A DNA stretch of 64,000 bases from Cyclobacteriaceae bacterium (GCA_013141055.1 JABFRS010000001.1:1984001-2048000), one strand, 5' to 3'; shown: positions 32,846 to 41,774, numbered from the stretch's first letter. The notes: generated by a model not told the origin, from the sequence alone. Program-made: numbers and translations.

Positions 32846-34423
32846 TTAATTCTTCACTGCAATCATCATCATGTTTGTAACCGGAAAGGGTACGTTATGA
32901 AAAGAGTCATTCAGCAAATCAACCTTTCCTTCCAGCCTGTTCGCTACAATCCATTCATTGGTATAAGCTTTTGATTTCTCTGATATGGAAAACCCTACCT
33001 CTTTCAAGTGATCCTTCCATTCATCAACATCCCAAAAGCAAAACGTCTCATGCATTTCACTTTCCCAATTGTCGCAATAGTCCTTTCGACTCATAAACTC
33101 GCAGGCATCTTTCAATTCTAACCGAAAATATTCTGAGCCGTTCATCTCAACTGGTTCATACTTCAGACGATATCCCTCCTTCTTCCTGAAATCAAGAACA
33201 AATCTTTTGAAACGTCCATAGGTTGAAAGGCCTTTTAAATAATCCGCTAACACTTCACGTGTCGAAAAAGTCTTGTCAAAATCTTCATTGCGGCCATCGG
33301 TATCATTCAGTTTCATCAATACCGTCTGATGTTTATTTGCTGGCCCTACCACATCACGATTTACCCACACTCCTCCAGGAGCCAGCTCTTCAAAACGATT
33401 TTTAATAAATGACAACAGGTCTGCGCGACTTCCATACGATTCAATTTCATGAGTGAGTGATGATGTGTGAATTGTGTTCATAGAATTCCGATCAAACACC
33501 AGGCCGGTCACAGCATTTCTCTGAGAGAAAAAAATAAACGGATTCTTGAATTCACCATTACTCTTGCGCTGCTGGCAAATATCAAACAAATGACGCGCTA
33601 CTTCTATTCCATAAAAATCAGATTCGCGAAAGCGTTCATCTTCACAGGCAAGCTTGATCCAGGAACCCACCGCACATCCGATGTCTCCGATTCTCCCGGG
33701 TTTTAAGTAAGGAGCTGTGTCATTATATTTCAGTCCGGCGATCTCATCCATCTGCCGAACATAAGTATTGTAATCCCGGGTGGTTGTAATGTCTCCATCA
33801 TCGCTAATCATCTTATCCCGGAAAAGCAATCGCACCTTTTCACCCAAGCGGTATTTATTCCAGACATTGATGGAAGAGGAATGCATTTTTGAATAAATGA
33901 TTTTATTCTCAAACCACATCGTATCAGATGCAATTGTTTCTACTACATCCCATGGAAGCACTGTATGATGCTTCCATCCTTTGCGATCGCGAAGCTCAGC
34001 CGGAAGTATTCTGAATCCATCCCGCTCATACATTTCCAAAACTGGTGTTGAGCAGATTACCCATGTATTCTCCGGAGTGAGATCAAACATCCCTTCACTT
34101 TCGTGATGAATTCTTTTGAGGGTGTACTGAGAAAAATTCATCACACTACCCACATCATCGATGCCATAAATAAAGCACGGAACATTCAGATCCCTTCCAA
34201 AGCTTTCAATCATCAACGCGCGAAGATAAAACGCCAATGGATTCCTGCGGGTATTGCTGTGATTGGCAGAAGTGACGGCAAAGATGATCGCCTCAATCCT
34301 TTCATTCCCCAACAATTTGCCTTCAATATCTTTTACCTCTGATCCTTTCTGTAAAAGCCCGGAAATGTATTCAAACTGAAAATTTGTAAGAAGCTGGTGA
34401 CGACCGGGGATTAATAAAAACAT
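32846..34423 (-). CDS. Degenerate nucleotidyltransferase domain fused to a SAM-dependent methyltransferase
   Basis: 525 residues, no signal peptide. Residues ~1-160 resemble NMN adenylyltransferase: LLIPGRHQLLTNFQ aligns with the GRFQPxHxGH region but lacks both histidines, and FAVTSANHSNTRRNPLAFYLRALMIE matches the second conserved block. Residues ~240-400 carry a class I methyltransferase, with motif I IGDIGCAVGSW (245-255) and a later FEELAPGGVWVNRDVVGP loop. The C-terminal ~100 residues are not assigned. It is the last gene of the NAD salvage operon, 58 bases behind the NadR gene, with a possible internal promoter (TTAATTTG, 34447-34454). A methyltransferase acting on a pyridine or nucleotide, with the N-domain as a binding module, is an inference from position. 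Confidence 0.65.
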   Translation of the reverse strand: MFLLIPGRHQLLTNFQFEYISGLLQKGSEVKDIEGKLLGNERIEAIIFAVTSANHSNTRRNPLAFYLRALMIESFGRDLNVPCFIYGIDDVGSVMNFSQYTLKRIHHESEGMFDLTPENTWVICSTPVLEMYERDGFRILPAELRDRKGWKHHTVLPWDVVETIASDTMWFENKIIYSKMHSSSINVWNKYRLGEKVRLLFRDKMISDDGDITTTRDYNTYVRQMDEIAGLKYNDTAPYLKPGRIGDIGCAVGSWIKLACEDERFRESDFYGIEVARHLFDICQQRKSNGEFKNPFIFFSQRNAVTGLVFDRNSMNTIHTSSLTHEIESYGSRADLLSFIKNRFEELAPGGVWVNRDVVGPANKHQTVLMKLNDTDGRNEDFDKTFSTREVLADYLKGLSTYGRFKRFVLDFRKKEGYRLKYEPVEMNGSEYFRLELKDACEFMSRKDYCDNWESEMHETFCFWDVDEWKDHLKEVGFSISEKSKAYTNEWIVANRLEGKVDLLNDSFHNVPFPVTNMMMIAVKN

Positions 34424-34481
34424 TTCTGCTGCAGGTTTCGGTTGTTCAAATTAACAAGAAGAACTCATAATTACAGGTCGT

Positions 34482-35462
34482 TCACTTCATTAGTCTGTCA
34501 ACAGCTTCTATTGCGTGCTGAAATCTCTCCTCATAGTTTCCCGAAACGACAACGTAAGGAAGACCACGCAACTCCAATTCCTTTTTAAGCCTGTCGAAGT
34601 GCTGCTGACGGAAATGTGGAAACTCCCGTGTTCCATCATCGATCCATGGAACATCAATATCCATCAGCAAAAACAGGTCGTACTTTCTTTGCTTGCTCGC
34701 GTTCATGATCCATGAAAGACTTTCATTAAGGTAAAGCTCGCCAAAGATCTGAGTTACCATCAGGTCTGTATCACAAAACAAAAGTCTGTTTGATATCTTT
34801 GCTTTCTGATCTTCTCTCTCCATTTGCGTTCTCGCTATGATGAGAAAATCTTCCCGTACCAATTTCCCATTGACCTTATCAAAATGCTCATGCCCATACT
34901 CCTCCACCCAATTGGTATTAAAGTGCTCCGCCAGTTTCTGAGCCAGAGTTGTCTTACCTGTAGACTCCGGCCCTGTGAGAACAATCCTCTTCACAAAGTA
35001 AGGCTTAACAACTGCGGGTATCATATCCCAGTGAAGAAATGGGTTTAATCTGATCTCAGTGGCAGAAATTACGATTGGAAATCTGGTTCTGTCAACGCGT
35101 ATATGCTTGATACGAAGATGCTGCGCCACCTCATCTCCATAATCTTCTCCACAAAAGAATACTTCAGGCTCTACCGGTAAATACTTTTTGAAAACTGCTG
35201 TCCAGATTTTCCAGAAGTCAGGATGCTCATGCGGATACGATGGAAGATCATCAGTGATGTGGATAACGGTATGATTCGGATTCAATTCCTCCATCCACTG
35301 AAATCTCAATTCACCCGGTATTGGTTCTCTTTCAAGCGTACCTACCAGGATGTAAAGATTCCGGACATACTTTTCAGCCTCCGCGATCAACTGGAGATGT
35401 CCCTCATGGGGAGGCATGAATTTACCTAATGTGAAGCCGTATTGATAAGGTTTTTGTTCCAT
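34482..35462 (-). CDS. nadR: NadR-like NMN adenylyltransferase / ribosylnicotinamide kinase
   Basis: 326 residues. An adenylyltransferase domain (~8-150) with GKFMPPHEGH (HEGH 19-22) and ISATEIR (~132-138) is followed by a P-loop kinase domain (~155-325) with GPESTGKT (164-171). This matches the two catalytic domains of NadR, without its N-terminal DNA-binding helix-turn-helix. It should phosphorylate nicotinamide riboside to NMN and adenylylate NMN to NAD. It overlaps the PnuC gene by 37 bases, which fits the known pairing: PnuC imports the riboside and NadR traps it. Confidence 0.9.
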   Translation of the reverse strand: MEQKPYQYGFTLGKFMPPHEGHLQLIAEAEKYVRNLYILVGTLEREPIPGELRFQWMEELNPNHTVIHITDDLPSYPHEHPDFWKIWTAVFKKYLPVEPEVFFCGEDYGDEVAQHLRIKHIRVDRTRFPIVISATEIRLNPFLHWDMIPAVVKPYFVKRIVLTGPESTGKTTLAQKLAEHFNTNWVEEYGHEHFDKVNGKLVREDFLIIARTQMEREDQKAKISNRLLFCDTDLMVTQIFGELYLNESLSWIMNASKQRKYDLFLLMDIDVPWIDDGTREFPHFRQQHFDRLKKELELRGLPYVVVSGNYEERFQHAIEAVDRLMK

Positions 35463-35995
35463 CTGATAAATCCGATAACAGCGAGCACCAGAAATAATGT
35501 GTAGATACCCGATGAAAGAAATAGTTCTTTATACCAAAACAAACCAATGTATATAATGTCAGCAGTTATCCACAATATCCAGCATTCAATTTTTCTTCGG
35601 GCCATGGTCCATGTAGCTGCAAAGCTTAGGGTAGATGCTAATGCATCAACATATGGCATAGAAGCCTCCGTATATCTTATAAGTGCTTCTGCCCACAAAA
35701 TTGAAAACATAACAATTGCTACAGTAATCAGCAGTCTCTGTTTAAGATTTAACACTGCGACATTAACAATGTGATCTATGTTCCTGTTTTTTGTCCACAG
35801 ATACCATCCATAAATTCCCTGAACAACAAAGACTGCCTGGAGGATCATATCTGCAAAGAGCTTCACCTCATAAAACAGGACCAGATATAATGCCACACCG
35901 ATAATCCCGAGAGGCCAGTTCCATACACTCCTGCGAATTGCAAAGCCTACTGACAAAAGACTGAATATTACTGCACCAATTTCTATCGCTGACAT
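35426..35995 (-). CDS. pnuC: Nicotinamide riboside transporter PnuC
   Basis: 189 residues with about seven transmembrane helices, normal for PnuC. Conserved features include RRSVWNWPLGIIGVALYLVLFYEVKLFADMILQAVFVVQGIYGWYLW and WILWITADIIYIGLFWYKELFLSSGIYTLFLVLAVIGFIRW. It is a facilitator of nicotinamide riboside at the inner membrane, driven by phosphorylation inside. It overlaps nadR and follows the TonB receptor gene by nine bases. Confidence 0.92.
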   Translation of the reverse strand: MSAIEIGAVIFSLLSVGFAIRRSVWNWPLGIIGVALYLVLFYEVKLFADMILQAVFVVQGIYGWYLWTKNRNIDHIVNVAVLNLKQRLLITVAIVMFSILWAEALIRYTEASMPYVDALASTLSFAATWTMARRKIECWILWITADIIYIGLFWYKELFLSSGIYTLFLVLAVIGFIRWNKNLINTASH

Positions 35996-36004
35996 ACTCT
36001 AACG

Positions 36005-38092
36005 TTAGAATTTTAAATTCAACGTTACATAATAATTTCTTGTCGCCATTGCAAAATAGTGTGATTCGTTGTTGGCTACATATCCCGCTGTATAATACTT
36101 CTCATCAAAAAGATTATTGACCATCAATGTCAGGGTGTGATGGCTTGCTATTTTCACTTTCATTGAGGCATTGGTGATAAGGGATGAAGCCACCGTAAAG
36201 TTCTCATCGTTGGTATTTGTCAGATAAGAGCGATCGGAGTAACGGACATTCGCTTCAATATCAAATTTGCTGGTGACACTATATCCAATCGATTGATTGA
36301 TCACCGCGGCTGGAGCCAGCAGAGGACTTACATTTTTATAGGTCATATTGTCTGATTCAGAAGTGTATTCATCAATACGATTGTGACTGAGGTTTGCCTG
36401 AGTGTCAAAAGTAATTTTATCTAAAAGTCTTGCATGCATAGAGATTTCCAGGCCATTTCTGAAACTCGATGGAACATTTTTTCTTAAAGGCAGTCCGATA
36501 TAACTCAACTGGCCAATGGCTGCAATTTCATTTGTAAAATGCATGGAGTAAACATTTGCATCAAGGGAAAAATTCACAAAACTGAATTTCATTCCAGCCT
36601 CCGCATCAATTACTGACTCTGGTTTCACTTTCGTGAAATCGGAAACTTCAGAATAATTTACGGCGTCAATGTTATCATACCCTGCAAACATATCATTGCG
36701 GGTTGGTTCACGCGTTGTTTTCCCAACAGAAACATATACTTTACGATGAGGGTCCAGTTGAAGAGAAGCTCCTACTTTAGGATTGAGAAAATTCCAGGTA
36801 ACACTTTCAAATGGCAGTGTGACACTTTCGTCGGCCACATAGTCAAACTTAACAGTCCTGACCTGAACATCGGCAAACAATGAAAGTTTATCGATCGTGT
36901 AGATAATCTGTACAAATGCTGAGGCCTCTGTTTTCTTCCCATCGTTGAGATAAAGATTCTGGCTGAGATCCGGTCGCACACGCAGAGCATGCTTTCGATG
37001 ATATTGATTTGCATGGATGCCAATGTTCAGGTTGATATTATTCTTCTCCAACTGATAGTTTGCCATTCCTCCCCAGAAATCAGACTGAAGAGCAAAGTTC
37101 AATTTGTCCGGATCAGAATACACCTCATAATTGCCGCTGAGGTAATTGTAATATCCACTTGCCTGCAAATAACTATACTGTGAAAGTGTTGCTGAATACT
37201 GAAGCATGATCAGGGTTTGCATAAAATCATCCCGTTCATCCGGTCTTAAATAGTTGATTCGATAATCTGCTTCAAGGTCCGTCTTGCTGGTCGCCAGATA
37301 CGCCTGACTACTGTTTGATCCTCCACTGAAGCCGGTAAGTTTCAGAATGGATTTTTTACCAAAATATCCTCCACCAAAAAACAGTGAATGACCTTGTGTG
37401 CCTGAATGATCTCTGAAACCATCCGTTGCAGTATTGGAGTAGCGGAAATAAAATGCTGTCTTGTTCTTCAATAAGCCAGTATGATATTGAGCACTAAGTT
37501 GCGAAGTACGATACGAACCATAGCTTAATTGAATTTCACCACCTGCTGAATCGAGCAATGATGGTGATTCAAAATTGACAGAGCCAGCATAAGACGTTGT
37601 GCCATTGGTACTTGTTCCAACGCCGCGCTGCACCTGAATAGACTGAACGTTATTTAAAAAGTCAGGATAGTTTGAAAAGTAAGCACCCTGATCTTCCGGT
37701 TCATTCAAGGGTACACCATTCAATGTGAAATTGATGCGGGTCTGGTCTATTCCGCGAAGACGCATCGTTGAGTATCCTGTATAGTGACCCCCATCAGAAT
37801 ACCAGGTAAAAGAGGGAGTTCTTGCAAGTATCACTGCCATCTCCTGCCCTGTATAATTTACTTTTATCTCTTCTCGCTTAAGCGTGAACTCTGTCACCGG
37901 CATCTGACTGCTGGCTCGCACACTTGAAATGATAACTTCCTCGAGTTGTTTGTGTGTAAGCGTATCCCGATTATTTCCCTCTGATGTTTGAGCAATGGAT
38001 GGAAAGTGTGCACATAGCACGATGGTGAAAAAGAAACCGGTTTTGATCTTTTCGAAAAGGATATTTCTTAAAACGTCCCTAAACTCCGCCAT
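36005..38092 (-). CDS. TonB-dependent outer membrane receptor in the NAD operon
   Basis: 695 residues with a signal peptide (~1-35). The plug domain is visible at ~50-165 (LEEVIISSVRASSQMPVTEFTLKREEI, GQEMAVILARTPSFTWYSDGG, MRLRGIDQTRINFTLNGVPLNEPEDQGAYFSNYPD, VQRGVGTSTNGTTSYAGSVNFES). A beta-barrel follows and the protein ends with an aromatic residue (VTLNLKF). TonB receptors actively import large or scarce ligands. It lacks the N-terminal carboxypeptidase-like extension of SusC proteins. The start overlaps the HAD gene by 14 bases. Its position between the PRPP synthase unit and pnuC implies transport of an NAD precursor across the outer membrane; that ligand is inferred. Confidence 0.9.
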   Translation of the reverse strand: MAEFRDVLRNILFEKIKTGFFFTIVLCAHFPSIAQTSEGNNRDTLTHKQLEEVIISSVRASSQMPVTEFTLKREEIKVNYTGQEMAVILARTPSFTWYSDGGHYTGYSTMRLRGIDQTRINFTLNGVPLNEPEDQGAYFSNYPDFLNNVQSIQVQRGVGTSTNGTTSYAGSVNFESPSLLDSAGGEIQLSYGSYRTSQLSAQYHTGLLKNKTAFYFRYSNTATDGFRDHSGTQGHSLFFGGGYFGKKSILKLTGFSGGSNSSQAYLATSKTDLEADYRINYLRPDERDDFMQTLIMLQYSATLSQYSYLQASGYYNYLSGNYEVYSDPDKLNFALQSDFWGGMANYQLEKNNINLNIGIHANQYHRKHALRVRPDLSQNLYLNDGKKTEASAFVQIIYTIDKLSLFADVQVRTVKFDYVADESVTLPFESVTWNFLNPKVGASLQLDPHRKVYVSVGKTTREPTRNDMFAGYDNIDAVNYSEVSDFTKVKPESVIDAEAGMKFSFVNFSLDANVYSMHFTNEIAAIGQLSYIGLPLRKNVPSSFRNGLEISMHARLLDKITFDTQANLSHNRIDEYTSESDNMTYKNVSPLLAPAAVINQSIGYSVTSKFDIEANVRYSDRSYLTNTNDENFTVASSLITNASMKVKIASHHTLTLMVNNLFDEKYYTAGYVANNESHYFAMATRNYYVTLNLKF

Positions 38093-38507
38093 ACTCTTCC
38101 TTTATTAACTCAAGCATTTCCTTCCAGTCGTTCTCACCATCAAAACCAGCTTTATCATCCATGAGCACATTGAAATACATTTTGTCTTTGTAATATCCAT
38201 AAGCTCCATCGGCCACTTCCGGATTGCAATTCACATAGTCGAAATGAATGTCGTGTTTTGTAAAATATTCCAGATACTGTTCGATCTCATGTGGATATGA
38301 ACAGGTATAAAGTATTCTTACAATATCGGTTCGCTTACTCAATAGCTGCATCACTTCCTTAGCCATGGGATAAAACTCCTTGCTGATCTCATTCGCAGTA
38401 TACGTGGGTTTCAACATCGTTCCATGTATGTCAAATGCCCAATATGTTTTTGCCCAACCTCTGGCTTTGGCGTGTCTTACACAATTTTCTATAGCACGAG
38501 TGATCAT
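38079..38507 (-). CDS. Small HAD-superfamily-like hydrolase in the NAD operon
   Basis: 142 residues, no signal peptide. WAFDIHGTMLKPTY at ~23-36 resembles HAD motif I (DxDGT), with the nucleophile Asp26 kept and the second Asp replaced by His28. ILYTCSYPHEIEQYL fits motif II (Thr/Ser), and FNVLMDDKAGFDGENDW fits motif IV (DD). The cap is minimal. A phosphatase on a nucleotide or sugar phosphate is possible, for instance NMN to riboside or a PRPP-related product, but the altered motif leaves activity open. ATGA overlap with the PRPP synthase and 14-base overlap with the TonB gene place it firmly in the operon. Confidence 0.65.
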   Translation of the reverse strand: MITRAIENCVRHAKARGWAKTYWAFDIHGTMLKPTYTANEISKEFYPMAKEVMQLLSKRTDIVRILYTCSYPHEIEQYLEYFTKHDIHFDYVNCNPEVADGAYGYYKDKMYFNVLMDDKAGFDGENDWKEMLELIKEEYGGV

Positions 38508-39427
38508 AACTGACTTAGACTTTTATTGGAAATAATATTCTCGATGGCCGTAGCCAGTACTGGTGCACAGGTGATCACTTCAATTTTAGGATTATCAACA
38601 GATTCCATTACGGTATCTGAAATAAAAAGCTTTTCAATTTTACAGTTGGTCAGATTCTGTATCGCAGGATCACTTAGCACACCGTGCGTACAATACGCTC
38701 TTACTGATTTCGCTCCACGTTCGATGAGAAGATCTGCTGCTTTGCAAAGAGTTCCTGCAGTATCCACGAGATCATCAATAATGATCACATTTTTGTTAGT
38801 CACATCTCCAATGATCTCCATTTTGGCCACAGCATTGGCAGTCAATCGTTCCTTGTTGATCACCACCATATCAGCATCAAGATTTTTCTTGTATTGCTTC
38901 ACGCGCTTGATTCCTCCAAAGTCAGGACTGCACAGGCACAAGTTCTTGATTTTGGACTGCTCAATGTGTTCAAGAAAAAGTTTTAAAGAAGAAAGTGGAT
39001 CTACCGGAATTTTATAAAATCCCTCAATTGCATTGGTGTGAAGATCAAGTGTGATCAACCTATCGGCACCCATCATCTGAATCATGTCTGCCACCATTCT
39101 TGAAGAGATGGCTGTTCTCTGTCCATCACGTCTTTCCTGGCGACTATGAGGTAAATATGGAATGACAAGGATCACCTCCTTTGCAGATGATCTGCGGGCC
39201 GCATCGATTGTCATCAATAATTCAAAAAAATGTTCATAAGGCATGTTGACTTTTCCTATAAGAAAAATGACGTTGCCACGAATGCTCTCATTGAATTTTA
39301 CAAACAATTCACCATCTGAAAATTTCTCTACCTGTGTGGTGTGAAGAGGATAGCCAAGCTGCTTCGCAATTGCCTCTCCCAATTTCCCGGCTGTGCTGGT
39401 GGCGTAAAGTTTTACAATGTTTTCCAT
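38504..39427 (-). CDS. prs: Ribose-phosphate pyrophosphokinase
   Basis: 307 residues. It makes PRPP from ribose 5-phosphate and ATP. Signatures are the N-terminal region with DGELFVKFNESIRG, the PYLPHSRQERRDGQRTAISSRMVADM loop, DLHTNAIEGFY, and the PRPP-binding NVIIIDDLVDTAGTL. Compared with general Prs enzymes the FARQDRK motif is replaced by HSRQERR. It is probably a second, dedicated copy supplying PRPP to the phosphoribosyltransferase three bases upstream; the housekeeping copy is not in this window. It ends in an ATGA overlap with the HAD gene. Confidence 0.92.
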   Translation of the reverse strand: MENIVKLYATSTAGKLGEAIAKQLGYPLHTTQVEKFSDGELFVKFNESIRGNVIFLIGKVNMPYEHFFELLMTIDAARRSSAKEVILVIPYLPHSRQERRDGQRTAISSRMVADMIQMMGADRLITLDLHTNAIEGFYKIPVDPLSSLKLFLEHIEQSKIKNLCLCSPDFGGIKRVKQYKKNLDADMVVINKERLTANAVAKMEIIGDVTNKNVIIIDDLVDTAGTLCKAADLLIERGAKSVRAYCTHGVLSDPAIQNLTNCKIEKLFISDTVMESVDNPKIEVITCAPVLATAIENIISNKSLSQL

Positions 39428-39430
39428 AAA

Positions 39431-40858
39431 TCAGGCAGTTACAAGTGTTTCAGTATTGACGCGATCACGTATTTGTTCAAACGTATAGGTCTTTTTGAGT
39501 TCGCCGTTTTCAAAGACTGTTTTCATGACATCTTCTCCCGGATTGCTTTCTGCGATAGTTTTCAATCCTTCCTGTGTCTGAATCAATTTCAATCTTCCTG
39601 CTTTTGAGGCTTTGAATGATTGTATCATCTCACCGTTTTCATTTATTTCCATAGGAGATTTTCGAACATCAATCTTCTGTCCACCGACTTCCGCATAAGA
39701 ACACTTGAGGGCAAATTTCTGAGTATCGCGATTGACCTTCTGTAATAATGCTCCTCCCATTCCTAATAGCAGGTTTTCAGCAGAGATACCATTTCTTTTA
39801 AGTGCTTCGTAAATTGATTGAATAGAATCATGATCGATTCCATCTCCCTGAATAACTCTTACCTGTTTGGGCAATACACGGTAACCTTTGCTATTGATAG
39901 TGAATCCAAATCGCTCAAACAGAATTTCAAATACTTTCAGCAAAGTTTGAACAGGATCTCCTGAATCAGGGCGGATGACGAGTGTTCCGTTGCGTTGAAG
40001 AATTCTGTCTTTAAATTCATTTCCCCATAGTTCACCGACTGCATTAAAAATATTGTAAGAATCACTTACTACAGAAAGTATTCCATCAGGATAAGCATTC
40101 AAAAGGTTTTCAAAAATCTCTTTCTCTCCATTTACACCTTTTAATGTCATGATAGAGTGCTCGGTAGCAGGAACAGACATACCGTAGACTTTCTTTGCTT
40201 CATAATACTTCTTGGCAACTAATGATGCATATACTGTGTCACTTCCCATGAAATTCAGCAGATGCGCAGAGCCACCGAGTCCTGCACTTTCAACAGAGCT
40301 TACTCCGCGAAAGCCAAAATCATTTAAAACAAAGTCGATCGAGTTTTTTGATTCTTCAGAAGCTGTTTGATCAAAATTCATTTCAACAATTTTTCTGATC
40401 TCGTGTGATAACGTAGCAACCGTGGATGGGTACCATACCTGCATAAGCAGTGTCTCCAGGAAATTGGTGAGCCAGAAACATTTCGGATCAGTATTTTCAA
40501 TAGTCATCAATGCGTTCTTTACTGGAACGATTGTCCCTTCTGGCACCGCCTTGATCCGTACCGGAAGATTCCCACCATATTGTTGAAGGATGTGATCGAA
40601 ATTCTCTCTTTTAAAAACCCCTTTTCTTCCAAAGACTCCATTTAAAATCTCTTCGGCTTCATCAATGTTCTCTTTTGTGAATGCCGGACCTTGCAAATAC
40701 TCCTTGAGATAATATTGAAGTCCATAAAAAACTGTGGAATCAAATATTCCTCCACGACTTTCCAGGTATGAATAAATTTTAGTTGTGCCGGGTGCATATA
40801 AGTTATAGTGTGAATATTTGTAGGCGTCTGCGAGTAATAAAAGATTTTGCGTTTTCAT
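39431..40858 (-). CDS. nadV: Nicotinamide phosphoribosyltransferase (NAMPT/NadV type)
   Basis: 475 residues from ATG 40858; a GTG six bases upstream is less likely. It joins nicotinamide to PRPP to give NMN. Family landmarks are DAYKYSHYNLYAPGTTKIYSYLESRGG at the N-terminus, LNDFGFRGVSSVESAGLGGSAHLLNF with Asp180 (the residue that favours amide over acid), VPATEHSIM with catalytic His234, and IRPDSGDPVQTL and QGDGIDHDSI for phosphate binding. The Asp supports nicotinamide rather than nicotinate as substrate. It starts eight bases after the NadM-Nudix stop and ends three bases before prs. Confidence 0.93.
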   Translation of the reverse strand: MKTQNLLLLADAYKYSHYNLYAPGTTKIYSYLESRGGIFDSTVFYGLQYYLKEYLQGPAFTKENIDEAEEILNGVFGRKGVFKRENFDHILQQYGGNLPVRIKAVPEGTIVPVKNALMTIENTDPKCFWLTNFLETLLMQVWYPSTVATLSHEIRKIVEMNFDQTASEESKNSIDFVLNDFGFRGVSSVESAGLGGSAHLLNFMGSDTVYASLVAKKYYEAKKVYGMSVPATEHSIMTLKGVNGEKEIFENLLNAYPDGILSVVSDSYNIFNAVGELWGNEFKDRILQRNGTLVIRPDSGDPVQTLLKVFEILFERFGFTINSKGYRVLPKQVRVIQGDGIDHDSIQSIYEALKRNGISAENLLLGMGGALLQKVNRDTQKFALKCSYAEVGGQKIDVRKSPMEINENGEMIQSFKASKAGRLKLIQTQEGLKTIAESNPGEDVMKTVFENGELKKTYTFEQIRDRVNTETLVTA

Positions 40859-40866
40859 AAACACAT

Positions 40867-41766
40867 TTATTTAGAATTGTACTTGTTCATTAATAAAGAA
40901 AGTTGAGGGTAATGCTCTTCAGCAGTGTCATGCTGTTCCATCAGGGCGGCAACTTCTGCGAGCCTGAACCATCGTACTTCTGCGATATCATCGCTTCCCA
41001 TTGGGTTTCCATTGATAAAATCGGTGGAAAACAGTGTTGTGATGATCTTATCAACCTCGGAGCGGTATCTCCAGTCGTTCACACGAAAGGACTTTTCATA
41101 GATCATGTCCGTTATTTCGATCGGTCCACACTCTTCTGTAAGTTCCCTTCTGGCAGCATTTTCAAAACTTTCATCAGTAGGATCTGCAAAGCCTCCAAGA
41201 AGTCTCCACTTATTATCAATCGTCTTTCTACCCATCAGCATTTCAGCTTTTTGGTTTCTGAAAACAGCGATGTCAACAGTAGGATAAACTTTTTCATAGA
41301 CGTTTGAACAAGCGTAGATGATTCCTGTTCTGAACTCCTCTGTGTCCAGCACTCTGTCGCTGATTTGTTCACGGATCAGGGTAGCACTATGCTCCCCCGT
41401 TTCCGGTAACTCCACTACATCGGACTTTCCGGTATAATGCGGAATAAAACTCTTGCGGCTTCCATATAATTTAAACTTTGATCCTGGAAATGAATTGGTT
41501 AATAGTGTGTCAAGATTTTGTGACCATTTATTATCCAATGGATGATCCGGAATGGGAAGCACTACTACTTCCGGGAATTCCTTCTTGATCATTTTTTCGC
41601 GGGTGTGAAAGTCAAGTGGATTTCTCCGGCTGCTCCGAACCGGTGAAACGCCGAGTACAATGACAATCCTGTTATGATCCTTTTTCACCGACTGCAAAAG
41701 GGCTTTGTGTCCTTCGTGCAGGTACGGCGACTGAAACCGGGCTACTATTACTCCAATGCTATTCAT
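40867..41766 (-). CDS. nadM: Bifunctional NMN adenylyltransferase / Nudix hydrolase
   Basis: 299 residues, two domains. The N-terminal (~1-135) nucleotidyltransferase carries RFQSPYLHEGH (HEGH 17-20) and SATLIREQI (~128-136). The C-terminal (~150-299) Nudix domain has GGFADPTDESFENAARRELTEECG (~191-214) with the REL-x-EE-x-G core intact. This matches the archaeal-type NadM fused to an ADP-ribose pyrophosphatase as known in several bacteria. It makes NAD from NMN and may recycle ADP-ribose to ribose 5-phosphate, which then feeds the neighbouring PRPP synthase. It is the first gene of the operon, behind a promoter overlapped by an NrtR-like palindrome. Confidence 0.93.
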   Translation of the reverse strand: MNSIGVIVARFQSPYLHEGHKALLQSVKKDHNRIVIVLGVSPVRSSRRNPLDFHTREKMIKKEFPEVVVLPIPDHPLDNKWSQNLDTLLTNSFPGSKFKLYGSRKSFIPHYTGKSDVVELPETGEHSATLIREQISDRVLDTEEFRTGIIYACSNVYEKVYPTVDIAVFRNQKAEMLMGRKTIDNKWRLLGGFADPTDESFENAARRELTEECGPIEITDMIYEKSFRVNDWRYRSEVDKIITTLFSTDFINGNPMGSDDIAEVRWFRLAEVAALMEQHDTAEEHYPQLSLLMNKYNSK

Positions 41767-41774
41767 AAAATGTT

